Program-made: the position numbers and the translations under genes
The notes under the pieces: generated by a model
Database searches by the model: none
Seen by the model: the letters and a program-made list of their open reading frames with translations, nothing else
What the model was told of the DNA's origin: nothing
Part shown: in pieces, positions 48,182-59,278 of the stretch
Layout: every line of letters starts with the position of its first letter
How positions within the stretch are numbered: the first letter of the stretch is position 1
From: Omphalotus guepiniiformis
Taxonomy: Eukaryota; Basidiomycota; Agaricomycetes; Agaricales; Omphalotaceae
NCBI GenBank assembly: GCA_028554645.1
Contig: JAQOOI010000021.1
Coordinates: forward strand, 186,001 to 250,000
Reading direction: 5' to 3'
DNA: 64,000 bases

Positions 48182-48276
48182 TCCGTTATGGTGTAGTGGC
48201 TAACATTATCGCCTCTCACGTTCGGCCTATTTTGAATGACTGCGCGATAGCCCAGGGTTCGATTCCCTGTAACGGA
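48182..48276 (+). tRNA. tRNA-Glu(CTC), intact, with intron
   Basis: Starts TCCGTTATGGTGTAGTGG, anticodon loop CTCTCA, intron of about 24 nt, then CGCGATAG, T-arm GGGTTCGATTCCC and 3' end TAACGGA. Acceptor stem perfectly paired. The intron sequence is unrelated to that of the other tRNA-Glu copies, although the exons are identical. Confidence 0.92.
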
Positions 48277-50109
48277 ATACATCGTTCCACGCATCAGCGT
48301 TTTTTATGTCAATGCACTGGCTCAGGTGAGCCGATTTTAAAAAACAACGCAGGTATTGGATGACCTCCCGTGGGCATTTCTAAACTAAATCCTATTCTAA
48401 ACTCATATAAGCGAGCTTAGCCGAGTCTCCGAATCTCGCCAACGAGCTCACATCAGCGGAGTTTGTAATTTTACTCATTTCTAAATTTTAATCTGGAAGG
48501 AGGGTACCCCCCCCTCTTCCAGACTAAAATCGTCTTTCTAAGCACATTTCAAGCTCCGCTCGGAGATACACCTTCCCTTTTTGTATTCGTCCCCGAGGGT
48601 CAGAGCTAGAGTTTTGCGTAGGGAGCCTTAGTGGTCACTTGAAAGTGGCCTTATTCGTCTCAAAAGGATGATATATTGTCAGCTGTACATACTTATTGAA
48701 CTTTAAAAGAGAATAAACAACTCTGTGAGCCCAATCTTCTTCGCCCTACCTAGTGGCTTATGGGAAGAATAACTTCCTATTCAGGCTTTCAGCCGGATTA
48801 TTCTAGACCAAGCATTTGGTCAACGGCTGGTCGACGGTTTTCTAAACTAGAGCTATCTCTTTTCAAAGTCCGCGTTTGATGGATTTAGAAAATAATCTAG
48901 GTTTTCTAAATCCACGGGAGGTCACCCATTATGTAGATGATCTCACTTTGACCCAGTTGACTGCGCGGAGTCCGGCACGGACTCTGCCAGTTCCAGCAAA
49001 GCGAAGCAAGAGTGGTGAGGCCGCTTTCTCACGCTCTTCGCTTTTCTTTCGTTCTTCATCGGCGGCTGCAGTCTCATCACAGGAGAATGATACAACATTT
49101 CCGCTCATTTCATTTCCGCTCAAACATTTCTGCTCATTCTCATTTTCTTTCACCCACCCAGTCCCTCCCTTCGACGCATATCAGTCAACATAGCACCAGC
49201 CTTCCCTAGGAATGCAGCCGCTAACGAGTGTTCATGAGCCTACTTGTCCGAGTCTTCGTCGGGTTTCGTAGCGGTCTCAAATTAGGTCTCATTACCGGGA
49301 ATTGGAGTACCTTTCGGCCGAACAAGATCCAGATCACTCTCATGCCAAAACAATCTATAGACTATATAGACATGTCGAACGTCGAGCGCTGCACGGTGAT
49401 ATGTTGATGAAGCCGTAGAACAAGACCAGAACAAGACAAAGATGATGATGACCTTACACTTCAGAGGCTTTGTAGCTGCGTCCCACTGGCAGGTCGAGCC
49501 CGTTCAAATTTGAAGATTGGGCTTCTCATGAACCATTGATCTATCGACATCGGAAACGTCGAATGACACTCTGCGCTGGTTTTTCGGTTGAGGCACCGAG
49601 AAGAATGAAGCTATCCAAACTTTGTTGCCGTTGTTAAGGAGACACTCAGCCCTCCAGAAGTAGTCGTGGCAGCGATCTTGTCTTGACTTTCCAACTCATT
49701 GCGAGCATTGATAGTCGCGTCTCATTTCTGAAGTATTGTTAGATTAGCAGCGTTGATTGGCATTATCTAGGAGTCTGCATCGTCTTGGAGTGGCCTTAGT
49801 TTCACAGTCGTACATCAGGCAGTATAGCTGTAGTTTGCTCTAGTCATGCGTACGTGAGCCTTAAGTGAGGGTAGGAAATCGTAGGCCACAAGGGTGCCCA
49901 CCCGCCCAGCGGGCGACCCCTTGCGTCCCGCGTCCGCGCATGCTTCGCATGCCCAGCCCAACCTCCCCTTAGCCTGCCCTCACCCAACGGCTTGCGTAGA
50001 CGAAGCTGGACATCCCCTCCAGGTCTCAAATTTATGATCATGATGTGAAGTGTGGCGGACTGCGGAGGAACTTCGGAACTTAGCGCTATTAGCATCCGCG
50101 GTCTCGTAA
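48277..50109. other. Intergenic region
   Basis: No supported gene. The motif TTCTAAA recurs irregularly between 48376 and 48905. A GC-rich island with a GCATGC-TTC-GCATGC hairpin lies at about 49890-50010. Confidence 0.4.
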
Positions 50110-51990
50110 GCTTTATGTACCGATCGACTTCGACCTTCGACCTGCCTTCGACCCTTCTTTCATCTTCTCAGAAATTAGAATGACTCTCTCGACCTCAACT
50201 TTCTTCTTGCTCGGTGCTGATACAAGCTACGTCGATGGAGAATTCTTGGTAGTTGTGGCTAGTTCATAATGCGATGCGGTGACGGGAACGACCGTGGAGA
50301 GGGTTTCTCAGCTGAGAGCTTGCAGCTCAAGCTCTTTGTAGTCGAGGGTGGGCCGCTATTCTTTCGCCAGCTCGCGATGGAGAAGCTTGCGGTGAGGCTT
50401 CAAATGAACCATCAGCTGGGTTGCAGGAAGTTGGAATGACTCACGAGGGTGCGTCGCTTGTCTTTCTTTTTCGTTCGAAGATGGATGCACTTAGTTTAGC
50501 GATTCTTACAGTCTACAGTAATCTTCGCTACATACACCGTCCCATACATAATATAATGAAATCCTTTCACCTCCGGTTCAGTCAGTGTTGCTTCTCGGTC
50601 TCTGGGTTCCCTGGATTCGGAGATCTCATCACTGTCGTTGGTCTCACTACATCGAACTCGGCTCTGGTTTACCCTGCGGGCTCTGGCGGTGAAGTCACGT
50701 ACCTGCACCAAGTCCAACCTCAAGTACCTCGTCGTCCGCGTCATGACTTATATATCATGCCCTCTTCCACCACGGTCTCCGCATTCAGAACGTCCTTGTA
50801 TTCAAGATCCTCGTCCACGTCCTGATCTTTCTCCTTTCTTGGGAATCTTCGCTGGGAACAGATTCCAGCGGAATTTTGAACTGTATTCAATGTAGCAGAG
50901 GTTGTAAAGCGTGACGCGTAATCTGGTGCGTTTTCTTACCTCTTTTCTTTGGGGCGTTTTTTCTCATCTTTCGGGTCGCGTAATCTGGTCGTTCATCGGG
51001 ATTCGGATACTCCAACATCAACTACGCCTCTCTCCAAATTTCACAACTCCTGTCCGCACAGTGAACATTGCAGGCTCTATTGATATTGTTTCCGTCACTG
51101 TTTGACTACTTGTTCATCAAGATAACGCTGCTGTTCGGAAAGAGGAACATAGTCAATTCGAAGCAAACGACCAGTTTTTCTCCTAATGGCACCTGGCTTC
51201 CCCCTCTGACTCGGACTCCTTTTTTTTCTGTTCTCGTATAAGTACTTAGCGCGAGATACTTCCGCTACATGTTCGGGCCACAAGCCGAACTCAGTGTACC
51301 TCCGCTCCCAAAATTCGTCTTGTAATGCCCACATACCGTATTGGCCGCATGTTTCCCGTAGGCGTGTTAGGCTGGGTATAGCGTACTGGTTGGTTGCTCT
51401 GGGCGAAGCGGTTGCCGAGAAGGGGAAGTGTGAGGGAGGAAGTGGTCATGCAGGATGGGATAAAGAGGGACGCATATAAGAGGGTTGTGGTGTGGTTGGA
51501 GAGATGAGGGGTATACGGGAGCAGGAAGGACCTGGGGAGGTGAGGAAGTGGTTAATACCGGGTGTTGGGAAAACGAATAAAGGGCAATGACGATATCGAC
51601 AACGGTCATCTCCCTCCATGAACGCCGATTTCGGACGTCACATTTTCCACCTTTCTCTTCACGTTCTTCATGTATTTCGCGAGCCACGTCGTCTGTTGCC
51701 CCTGTCTCATCCACGTTACTCTTCCTCTCTCCGCCTCTGCCTTTACTTGTTGTGCGGGGCGACTTCCTCAAACACGAGTTGTGTCGCCTGATATTGAATG
51801 ATTTCGGACGACGCAAATCGCCGATGTGCCAGCCAGTACTAGTGCCGTCTTAGTTACAGAGGGGTTAGGATTGTGTGGGTGGTGACATGGTGTCGCGACA
51901 GTAATTTGGGATTTTAGGTTTTCGCCTCGCCCATTCGCTCTTCCTTTTGTGGGATACAAAGTAAGTTTCTCCATTGCTCAAGTCATGCGA
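50110..51990 (-). repeat. Dispersed duplicated segment, arm B, with ORF remnants
   Basis: Inverted relative to arm A (27090-28400) and collinear with it. This arm is longer, with extra DNA at about 51600-51830 and 50760-51290. On the minus strand it keeps several open stretches: 51095-51334 (LQDEFWERRYTEFGLWPEHV, then a Lys/Arg-rich part) and 51865-52086 (SNGETYFVSHKRKSEWARRK). It may therefore derive from a gene or element that once coded for protein. I do not recognise a domain. Confidence 0.7.
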
Positions 51991-52454
51991 CATTGAATTA
52001 ACGGTAGCATATAGGTTTGTGGTATTTGGTGCTTCACGACTAGCAGAACCCATAGAATTGTTTATTGCTTGACCTGCGCATTCCAATCTCGCGTAATGTC
52101 ATCTTCAAAGAAGCCACTCGGCGTTATACATGTACGTCCTCTGTTAAATGGTTTCGAGCATCTTATGTATGTAAGAGGCATGTTCAAGCTCGTCGATCAA
52201 TGGTTGATAAAGCCATACCCGTCATGACTCATTCGACGCCGATATCTCGCGGGGAATACAACACACTAGGTAACAATTCTTTAATTCTAGAGGTAGCAAC
52301 ACTTCAATATCAATTGCGACAGGAAGAAGCTTTCCTAGCATCGTAGTACAGTATCGTCTACTGCGGAAATAGATTCTTACCCTCCGCTTGGGTAGAACCC
52401 TCGATACTCATGTTGCAGACTCGAGACAAGCAATATATGCTGTAGAGGAATAGC
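51991..52454. other. Promoter-side spacer of the repeat-protein gene
   Basis: Between the duplicated segment and the TATA element of the next gene. No other feature seen. Confidence 0.35.
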
Positions 52455-52462
52455 TATATAAG
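52455..52462 (+). promoter_or_regulatory. TATA element upstream of the repeat-protein gene
   Basis: TATATAAG, about 255 nt upstream of the ATG at 52718. This implies a long 5' leader or an unseen 5' UTR intron. Confidence 0.4.
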
Positions 52463-52717
52463 CTTCACGCTCTCTTGCAACAAAGATCACCAAGTTCCCG
52501 AGCACGTAGCCTCGCAGTATCTGTTCTTCGTCACCGATTCTTTGTTTGAGCTTGGACTCAGAAATCTTTTGTTCCCTCTTTCTTCTTGAGCTTGGCCTCG
52601 TACATAGCGCTCTTCTAGCAACACTTTCCGATATCCCAATACCATCCCTGAGCCTGGTCTCAGTGCACCTTTTTTTTCACTCAGCCTCTTCGCTTAAGCT
52701 TCTTACTTCACCTGGAG

Positions 52718-53658
52718 ATGAAGTTCATCGGTGTCACCGTTTTCGCCCTTGCTGTGGTATACCCAGCCGTACTTTCGGTCAGTCCTTTTCTGTAAACATG
52801 CAATCCCTCCGAGTCGGTCTTAGTGCTGATTGATCTATTATTGGCTCGTAGGCTCCAGTTAGGCTAGTTGACAATAACGCGATTGCTTTACGTAGCGACG
52901 ATGCTGCGTTTGTTCATACGCGCCGGAACTTTGGTCCTCGAGAGGCTCAGCAACCTCCGAGTCCCAATGGAAATGCTCCCCCTCCTCCTCCTCCGAGCAA
53001 TAACCCTGCTCCTGCACCTCTTAAACCTGATGATAACGCTCCTGGTCCTCGACGTTCTCGGGATATTTCTCTCTCTCATCCTGGGCCTCGCTCTGCGCAG
53101 GCTCCGAATGCCCCGCCGCCTCCTGCGAACAACAATAATCCTCCTCCTCCGAGCAATAACACTGCTCCTGCACCTCCTAAGCCTGATGAGAACGCTCCTG
53201 GTCCTCGGAGTGCTCGGGATATTCCTTTTTCTCATCCTGGGCCTCGCTCTGCGCAGGCTCCGAATGCCCCGCCGCCTCCTGCGAATAATAACAATCCTCC
53301 TCCTCCGAACAACAACCCCCCGCCCGCAGCCAACAACAACGGTAATGCCCCAAATAACAATCTCGCTGCTCCCGCACGGAACGGCAGGCCTCGGTTTGTT
53401 GCTCGGAGTGCTCGGGATCTTCCTCTCCCTCGCTCTGCACAGGCTCCGAATGCCCCGCCGCCTCCTGCGAACAACAACAACAACCCTCCTCCAAATACCA
53501 ACAATAATGGTAACAACCCCCCGCCGGCGGCTAACAATAACGCTAACGCTCCCCCGAACAACAACCCCGCTGCTCCTAACAACAACGGTGCAGCTGCTAA
53601 TAAAGCAGCCGCTGGTCCCGCACGGAACGGCAGGCCTCGCTTTGTTCGAGATGTTTAG
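52718..53658 (+). CDS. Secreted Pro/Asn-rich repeat protein
   Basis: Two exons: 52718-52777 encodes the signal peptide MKFIGVTVFALAVVYPAVLS, and 52852-53658 encodes the rest (288 residues in total). The exon-2 frame has no internal ATG, so a simple ATG-to-stop search would miss it. After a short region ending in a dibasic THTRR-like site, the protein is built from repeats: RSAQAPNAPPPPANNNN occurs three times, SHPGPRSAQ twice, SARD or SRD before each block, and PARNGRPRFV twice, once at the very C-terminus. Poly-Pro and poly-Asn linkers separate them. No globular domain or Cys. The signal peptide, Arg-rich boundaries and repeated blocks could suit a protease-processed precursor or a cell-wall/surface protein. 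Function unknown; no homologue recognised. Confidence 0.78.
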
Positions 53659-55104
53659 GGCTCGTAATAGGATCACCGTTACCCCCGCCATGATCCTGTC
53701 CACTTCTCGAGTATAACTCTTGATGAAGTGACGATGGTTTGATTATGTATGGTTCAGTGTATTCGTGTATGTTAAGTTGTTACTTTTATTATGCAAAGCC
53801 GCTTTGGGTTGACGGGCCTTGAGCTTGAAGTGACAAGTCACATCTTAAGTATTTGAGCTCTAGAACTGGATGCTTTCTACCAAAACTAACAGCAGAGTCG
53901 AAACCCAACAAAAAGTGTGAACGAATCCCGAAACCTCGAGAAGTGTAACTACTTTGTTCCGTGAAACTCAGATAGAAACCTGCTTTTTCAAGAATACAAC
54001 TAGTCAAGTAACAGAAACCTCCGAACCTGATTGTCCCTATAGAAATGCAACAGAGCCCCCCGGTGTCGAGCTTTGATATTGGGCAGGAAACACCTGTGCT
54101 AGCTCCTCGAGTGAAGGGTAGAGAAAAATGAGGCCAAAGATACGATCCTTCCCTTGATACTTGTAGTGTACGCGTGCGTGGGTGCCACTAGGAATGCTTC
54201 GAAATGCTGGGTACGTGCAGCGGCCCGAAGGGTTTTGTCGAACATTGAAACGTTGAACCCGGATCCGCGGCGGAGTGTGGATATAGTGACTACAGAGTAC
54301 AGTAACACCGATGTGAGATGCTTTGACCTCCCAGATCGGAACCCCCTGGATGGCGAGCGTACATAAGTACATATGTACATACTTACAAGCAAGGTGCGAG
54401 TGCGTAGATGGTTATGGTCCTATGGTTATTGGCTTGCTGTATTAGTTGTACATATAATGCCGAGTAGAACTCCGCGGTATGTACATCAGTACTTATGTGC
54501 GGCGATAGCATTGTGGTTAGGAACCTACCTTTGGGTACTGTATATCCCATGCGCCCATGTGAGAAGTGCTCTCCTCCTCGATAGATCGATTGGAATGCAA
54601 ATCATCAGCATCAGTGTTTCATCCTGACTCCCTCGGGCAGCCTACACTAAATGATGAATCCATCCCCTACCGGTGGCCAATGATCATTGTAAGTAGACAG
54701 TCAACGTATCCGAGTCGTACTTTGTCAGAGATTCCGAGTAAAACTTGTAGTTACATGCACATTAATCTTTGACTTATAGAGTGCTGTTTAGAGGTTGCCA
54801 TCAACAATTTCAACGTCGCATCAGTGCTTGAAGTACTGTAGACCAACCATGAATTGTTTTACCATTAGTAGTTTTCCACCAGGATCAGCCTGTATCGAAG
54901 GTGAAATGTAAGACTCTGCTAGCTTACTGCTGCAAAACGAGCCAGTCAAAGGCGATGTAAGAGACACTACTAACTGAAAGTAATACTGACCAGTGGCGCT
55001 GCACGGAGGTGAAAAAAGAGTTCCATATTACACGCTGGTAACACTAGTAACGAAGCACAAACAGCTAAGGCTGAAAAGTAGAAAAAACAACTCTTATCGC
55101 TACA
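53659..55104. other. Intergenic region
   Basis: Open frames at 54037-54392 on the minus strand overlap each other in two frames without splice support. I see no gene. The sequence is rich in short GTACATA-type runs near 54366-54385. Confidence 0.4.
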
Positions 55105-55186
55105 TGGACAAGTCCGGATTTGAACCGGAGACCTTTCGCAAGCTATTAATGCAAAGCGAACGCGATAACCCCTACGCTACATGCCC
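55105..55186 (-). tRNA. tRNA-Ala(TGC), with a short intron
   Basis: Minus strand: GGGCATGTAGCGTAGGGG, anticodon stem TTCGC/GCGAA with loop TTTGCA interrupted by about 9 nt, and T-arm TCCGGTTCAAATCCGGA ending TGTCCA. The anticodon TGC decodes Ala. The acceptor stem has one G-U and one mismatched pair. Confidence 0.85.
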
Positions 55187-55809
55187 TTGGCTTCCAGAGC
55201 TTGGCATACGGTTATGTTCACTATCACTACTGAGGGTCACTTGTTGTTGAAGTACCAAATCTGAGGGAGAGGATAGAGAAGGTCTATCCGTACGAGTAAG
55301 GTGTAGTGATGGGCGAGTTCTGCATTCATCGCTGCACTGTGGACAATATGGTCGCAGGGACGAGAAACCTAAGCACAACAGAGACAAATACTTAGGTCGT
55401 CTTCCATCACAGTGACATGCTTCTACGTCGACGCTTGCCTGACGCTTACACTTCCTGGGTGATATTTTCAGAGGCAAGGGTCGCAGAGAGCATGATTGGG
55501 CGCTACGGTACGTGACTCGATTAGTCTCAAAGCAACTAGTACCAATGATGGAGCAGTGAAGCACAGGAGATGGAAGTCACTGGCTCTCAGCGTAGTACTG
55601 AAGAGCATTGACGGTAGAGACCTGTGGAGAATCGTACTCAAGAACGAACGCAAGGTCACGTAAGGTTGGTTTCTGCACGTCGCTCTCACCAAAAGTGGTT
55701 AACAGCATTGGATTCTTAGAATCCGCGACAAGGAGATAATGCAAGGCCGGGTGGATCCTGAGTCTTTCTGTCTTGCCTCTCGCCTCCATCTATGCTTTCG
55801 CCCCGGGCG
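55187..55809. other. Intergenic region
   Basis: Between tRNA-Ala and the amidase promoter. Several overlapping short minus-strand frames, none convincing. Confidence 0.35.
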
Positions 55810-55815
55810 TATAAA
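55810..55815 (+). promoter_or_regulatory. TATA box of the amidase gene
   Basis: TATAAA, 88 nt before the ATG at 55903. Confidence 0.55.
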
Positions 55816-55902
55816 CCCCGCTCCTGGAAGGTTTCTCTCGAACTTTTTTCACGCCATCGCCGACTCCCTGAGAACAGGCTGCTGCCCCGACCTCTCACTG
55901 CC

Positions 55903-57781
55903 AATGCTTTTACCTTGCATGTTGGCTGGCTTATCTGTTCTTGTTGGTGCCCTCGTTGGTGCCCAAGGGTATGATAGTTCGGAGGAGGTCCTCCGAGATC
56001 CATTCCCATTCTTTTTCCCTCAAGAAGGACGAGATGCGCTAGACCTTTTCCCGATGCCACCATGCAACGGTTTTACGCTGCTGGAAGCCAGCATCGACGC
56101 GATTCAGAGAGCATTGTCGCATAGAGTGCTGTCGAGCGTCGAGCTTGTCTTATGCTATGTGGATAGGATTTCGCAGACGGATTCATATACCAGGTGCGTA
56201 GTCTACCCTTTTTAAAGAACGCTAGCGAATTTCTTATGTTCCGCAGCTCTGTCTTACAGTTCAATCCAGATGTACTGAAGATTGCGAAGGCACTGGATGA
56301 CGAACGTTCCAAGACAGGCCCTCGAAGTCCTCTCCATGGAATTCCCTTTCTCGTCAAAGACAACATTGCTTCTAAGGACCGCATGGAGACGACAGCAGGA
56401 AGTTGGGCGCTTCTCGGTTCTATCGTCCCCAGGGATGCTTTCGTTGTCAGCAAGCTCCGTAATGCAGGCGCTTTACTCATGGGAAAAGCCGCTCTGAGCG
56501 AGTGGGCTGATATGCGTAGTAATAACTACTCAGAAGGCTTCTCAGCTCGTGGTGGACAAGCAAGAAGCCCGTACAATTTGACCGTCAATCCAGGAGGGAG
56601 TAGCTCAGGCTCGGCGGCCGCGGTGGCCGCTAATGTTGTGCCATTCGCACTAGGGACGGAAACAGATGGGAGTGGTGCGTTGTTCAGTATCTTTCTCTTG
56701 TTGAGATTCTTTCGCTTACTGTATAACTTGACCAGTCATCAACCCTGCGGAAAGGAATGCTATCGTTGGTATCAAACCTACCGTAGGGCTCACTTCGCGC
56801 GCGGGAGTCATTCCTATATCTGAACATCAAGATACCGTCGGCACGTTTGGCAAGACGGTTCGTGATGCTGCTTATGCCCTCGACGTAATCTACGGTGTCG
56901 ATGCCCGTGATAATTACACGTTTGTGCAAGTTCACCATACGCCGTCTAAAGGCTATGCACAGTACCTCGCCGACAAGTCCGCGCTCAAGGGGGCTACATT
57001 TGGCGTGCCTTGGAACTCGTTCTGGGCTTTGGGTGACCCCGATCAGAATGCCCAACTCCTTGAGCTCCTCGACCTTATTAAGGCTGCTGGTGCTACTATC
57101 ATCAATGGTACCGAACTTCCTAACTACCAAACAATCGTCCCTCCTGATGGGTGGAATTGGGACTATGGGACGACGCGTGGGTTTCCAAACGAATCCGAGT
57201 ACACCGTCATGAAGGTCGACTTCTACAACAACGTCGCTTCCTATCTTTCCGAGCTCAACAACACGAGTATTCGCTCGCTCGAGGATATCGTGCAGTACAA
57301 CATCGATAATCTCGGTACGGAGGGCGGGTTCCCCTCTATCCACCCTGCATTTGGATCTGGTCAGGACGGTTTTCTCGCTTCGCTCGAGAGCCAGGGTATC
57401 CGTGACGAGACTTACTGGCAGGCTCTAGCATTTTGTCAAAAATCCACGCGCGAAGATGGCATCGATGCTGCTCTCATACACAACGGTACTTTGCTTGATG
57501 GCCTTCTCGTTCCCCCTGATGTAGGTCAAACCTATCAGGTCGCCGCTCAGGCTGGATATCCTATGATTACTATCCCCGCGGGCGTCAACGTCAGATCTGG
57601 GATGCCGTTTGGTTTGGGGATCATGAATACGGCGTGGTCGGAGGCGTCTCTTGTCAAATGGGCGTCGGCGATTGAGGATTTGCAGTTGAGTTCTAATACG
57701 ACGCTGAGGAGACAGCTGCCGCGGTGGCTTGGTTATAAGGAGAGGAACATTCCTGTTATTAATGCGGGAGTAGGAAATTAG
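55903..57781 (+). CDS. Secreted amidase-signature family hydrolase
   Basis: The ATG at 55903 gives a signal peptide (MLLPCMLAGLSVLVGALVGA); an upstream ATG at 55739 in the same frame would bury it. Exon 2 starts after an intron at about 56194-56246. The amidase-signature Ser-Ser-Lys triad is visible: Lys in GIPFLVKDNIAS (residue about 134) and the two serines in NPGGSSSGSAAAVAANVVP (about 212-216). Exon 3, after an intron at about 56674-56731, carries VINPAERNAIVGIKPTVGLTS and then a single long open stretch to the stop at 57781. About 570 residues, the usual size. Family knowledge: hydrolysis of carboxamides, with nitrogen release from extracellular amides a plausible role. The gene looks intact. 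Confidence 0.92.
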
Positions 57782-57857
57782 CGATTATTGACATTGTACA
57801 GAACGTCTGCTGAAGTCAATACACAACATCAAGTTTCGATTATGCTATAACAACTTT

Positions 57858-58653
57858 CTAATTGACCGTTTCATACTTCTCGAGCTTTTGCATCAGACGC
57901 GCCCATCTACCACCATGCCATCCCAGAATATCCTTCCATTCATCACTGTCGCTACCCAAGGTCTTCCTCGTCCAGATAAGAATACCAGCTATCGCAAAAT
58001 CAGCGAAGCATGGGTCTTCCCCTGCCATAAATGTACTCTCTTTGTCAATCCAAGCGTCTATAGCCCCCAAGCCGTCTATGACCTTCTTCCACTCCACTGC
58101 TCTTTTATCTCCCTTGGGATTCAGATCCTCGATTTTACCGAAAATAGGTACTCGGGTGCGACGGAAGTATTCTTCACTAATTGGATTCAGCGCAAGTGTA
58201 GTGGATGGCAAGAGAAAGTTTGGCAGGGTGCTTATGTTGTTCTGGAAGGCGTCAATGAACGCTGCAGTGAGCGCTTGAGTGCCTGGTGCGACGACGGTAG
58301 GTGTATCGGGATATGTCTTGTCTAGATATCGAGCGATTTTCAATGAATCGGATATGATAGCGCCAGTCGAATCGTCACGAACGAAAGGAACGGTGTAGTA
58401 CGGGCTTCCATCGGGTTTCTTTGAAGTTGGTTCGATACCAATTTCTTTGTATGTTTTCTCGATGTTTGGATATTCGACCCAGATAGTCTGATAGGGGATT
58501 CCTTTGTAGTTTAGGGTATATCTATGTGACAATGTGTAGGTTAGAAAGAAAACACAGGAGTATCAGGATCAGTAGCTCGAACCTCACTTTCCATGCATTT
58601 GGATTCCATGCTTTGTCTTTTAGTTTCCATGGCAGGTCGTACAGGGTAATCAT
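57858..58653 (-). CDS. Glutathione S-transferase, LigE/etherase-like fungal class
   Basis: Two exons. Exon 1 (ATG at 58651-58653) encodes MITLYDLPWKLKDKAWNPNA-WK; after an intron at about 58519-58587 the second exon continues YTLNYKGIPYQTIWVEYPNI. The thioredoxin-fold part contains the cis-Pro region YYTVPFVRD and ISDSLKIARYLDKTYP (GSH gamma-Glu-binding SxxI). The helical C-terminal domain ends LMQKLEKYETVN* at 57858. About 245 residues. N-terminal MITLYDLP and KPDGSPYYTVP are hallmarks I associate with the fungal GSTs related to bacterial lignin beta-etherases (GTE/FuA classes). Likely cytosolic, detoxifying wood-derived aromatics. The amidase gene converges on it, 76 nt away. Confidence 0.88.
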
Positions 58654-58765
58654 GTCGAATCGCAATAAGGATGGACTTAGTAGGTTATTATTGACGAGTT
58701 AGGCAGCGAGAACGGCGAGGGAGATGAGAGAAACTACTATTATTAGGTACGTCGTCGTAGCGACT

Positions 58766-58772
58766 TTTTATA
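58766..58772 (-). promoter_or_regulatory. TATA box of the GST gene
   Basis: TATAAAA on the minus strand, about 113 nt upstream of the GST start. Confidence 0.45.
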
Positions 58773-59278
58773 AACTACATACTAACTACGCGTAGGTCTT
58801 TCTCTATCTTACTAGGCTGGCGTCGTACCTTCCAGCATGTTCTACTACGTTCCTCCGACAGTTATGGAAGCGATGCCAATCAATGAAGCTTTATGCTTGA
58901 ATACATGGGAGTGGGAAACAAGGCTACTGACAGATGTACGAAAGGAATGTAAAGCATTCTATTACACGGCTCCTTCAGGAGATGCCTTGAGGGAACAACA
59001 CTGACAGAAGATACATACGCAAGGTTGTCGCCTGGTTGGATATAGAAGGTTTTGTATTGAGTGGAACTCAGTGGCGGTTCCCTGGTACAACAGCTGACCA
59101 TGTAGATGATGACTGTTAACATGTTAACGTAGCATGGCCTATAATTTGCTTTATATCAGAACTCGTACATGTCATACTGATGCTTACTCCTGCGGTCCAT
59201 TAGTTCTGAGGTATCAGAAATTTATTGAGTCTTTCATTGATTAATATCATTTACATTAAAAGGTCGTCTACTTTTGCA
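58773..59278. other. Intergenic region
   Basis: Between the GST promoter and the 3' end of the F-box gene. No gene is visible. Confidence 0.4.

Noticed and set aside
48876..49193. 105-codon ORF, Ser-rich
   Set aside because: Low-complexity, no splice or start context; no known domain.
52868..53716. Two long open frames (282 codons on plus, 271 on minus) over the repeat-protein gene
   Set aside because: They are shadows caused by the repetitive Pro/Asn codon pattern. The frame with signal peptide, correct intron and regular protein repeats is the one annotated.
54037..54392. Two overlapping minus-strand ORFs near 54.2 kb
   Set aside because: Overlap in different frames over the same DNA, neither with domain support.
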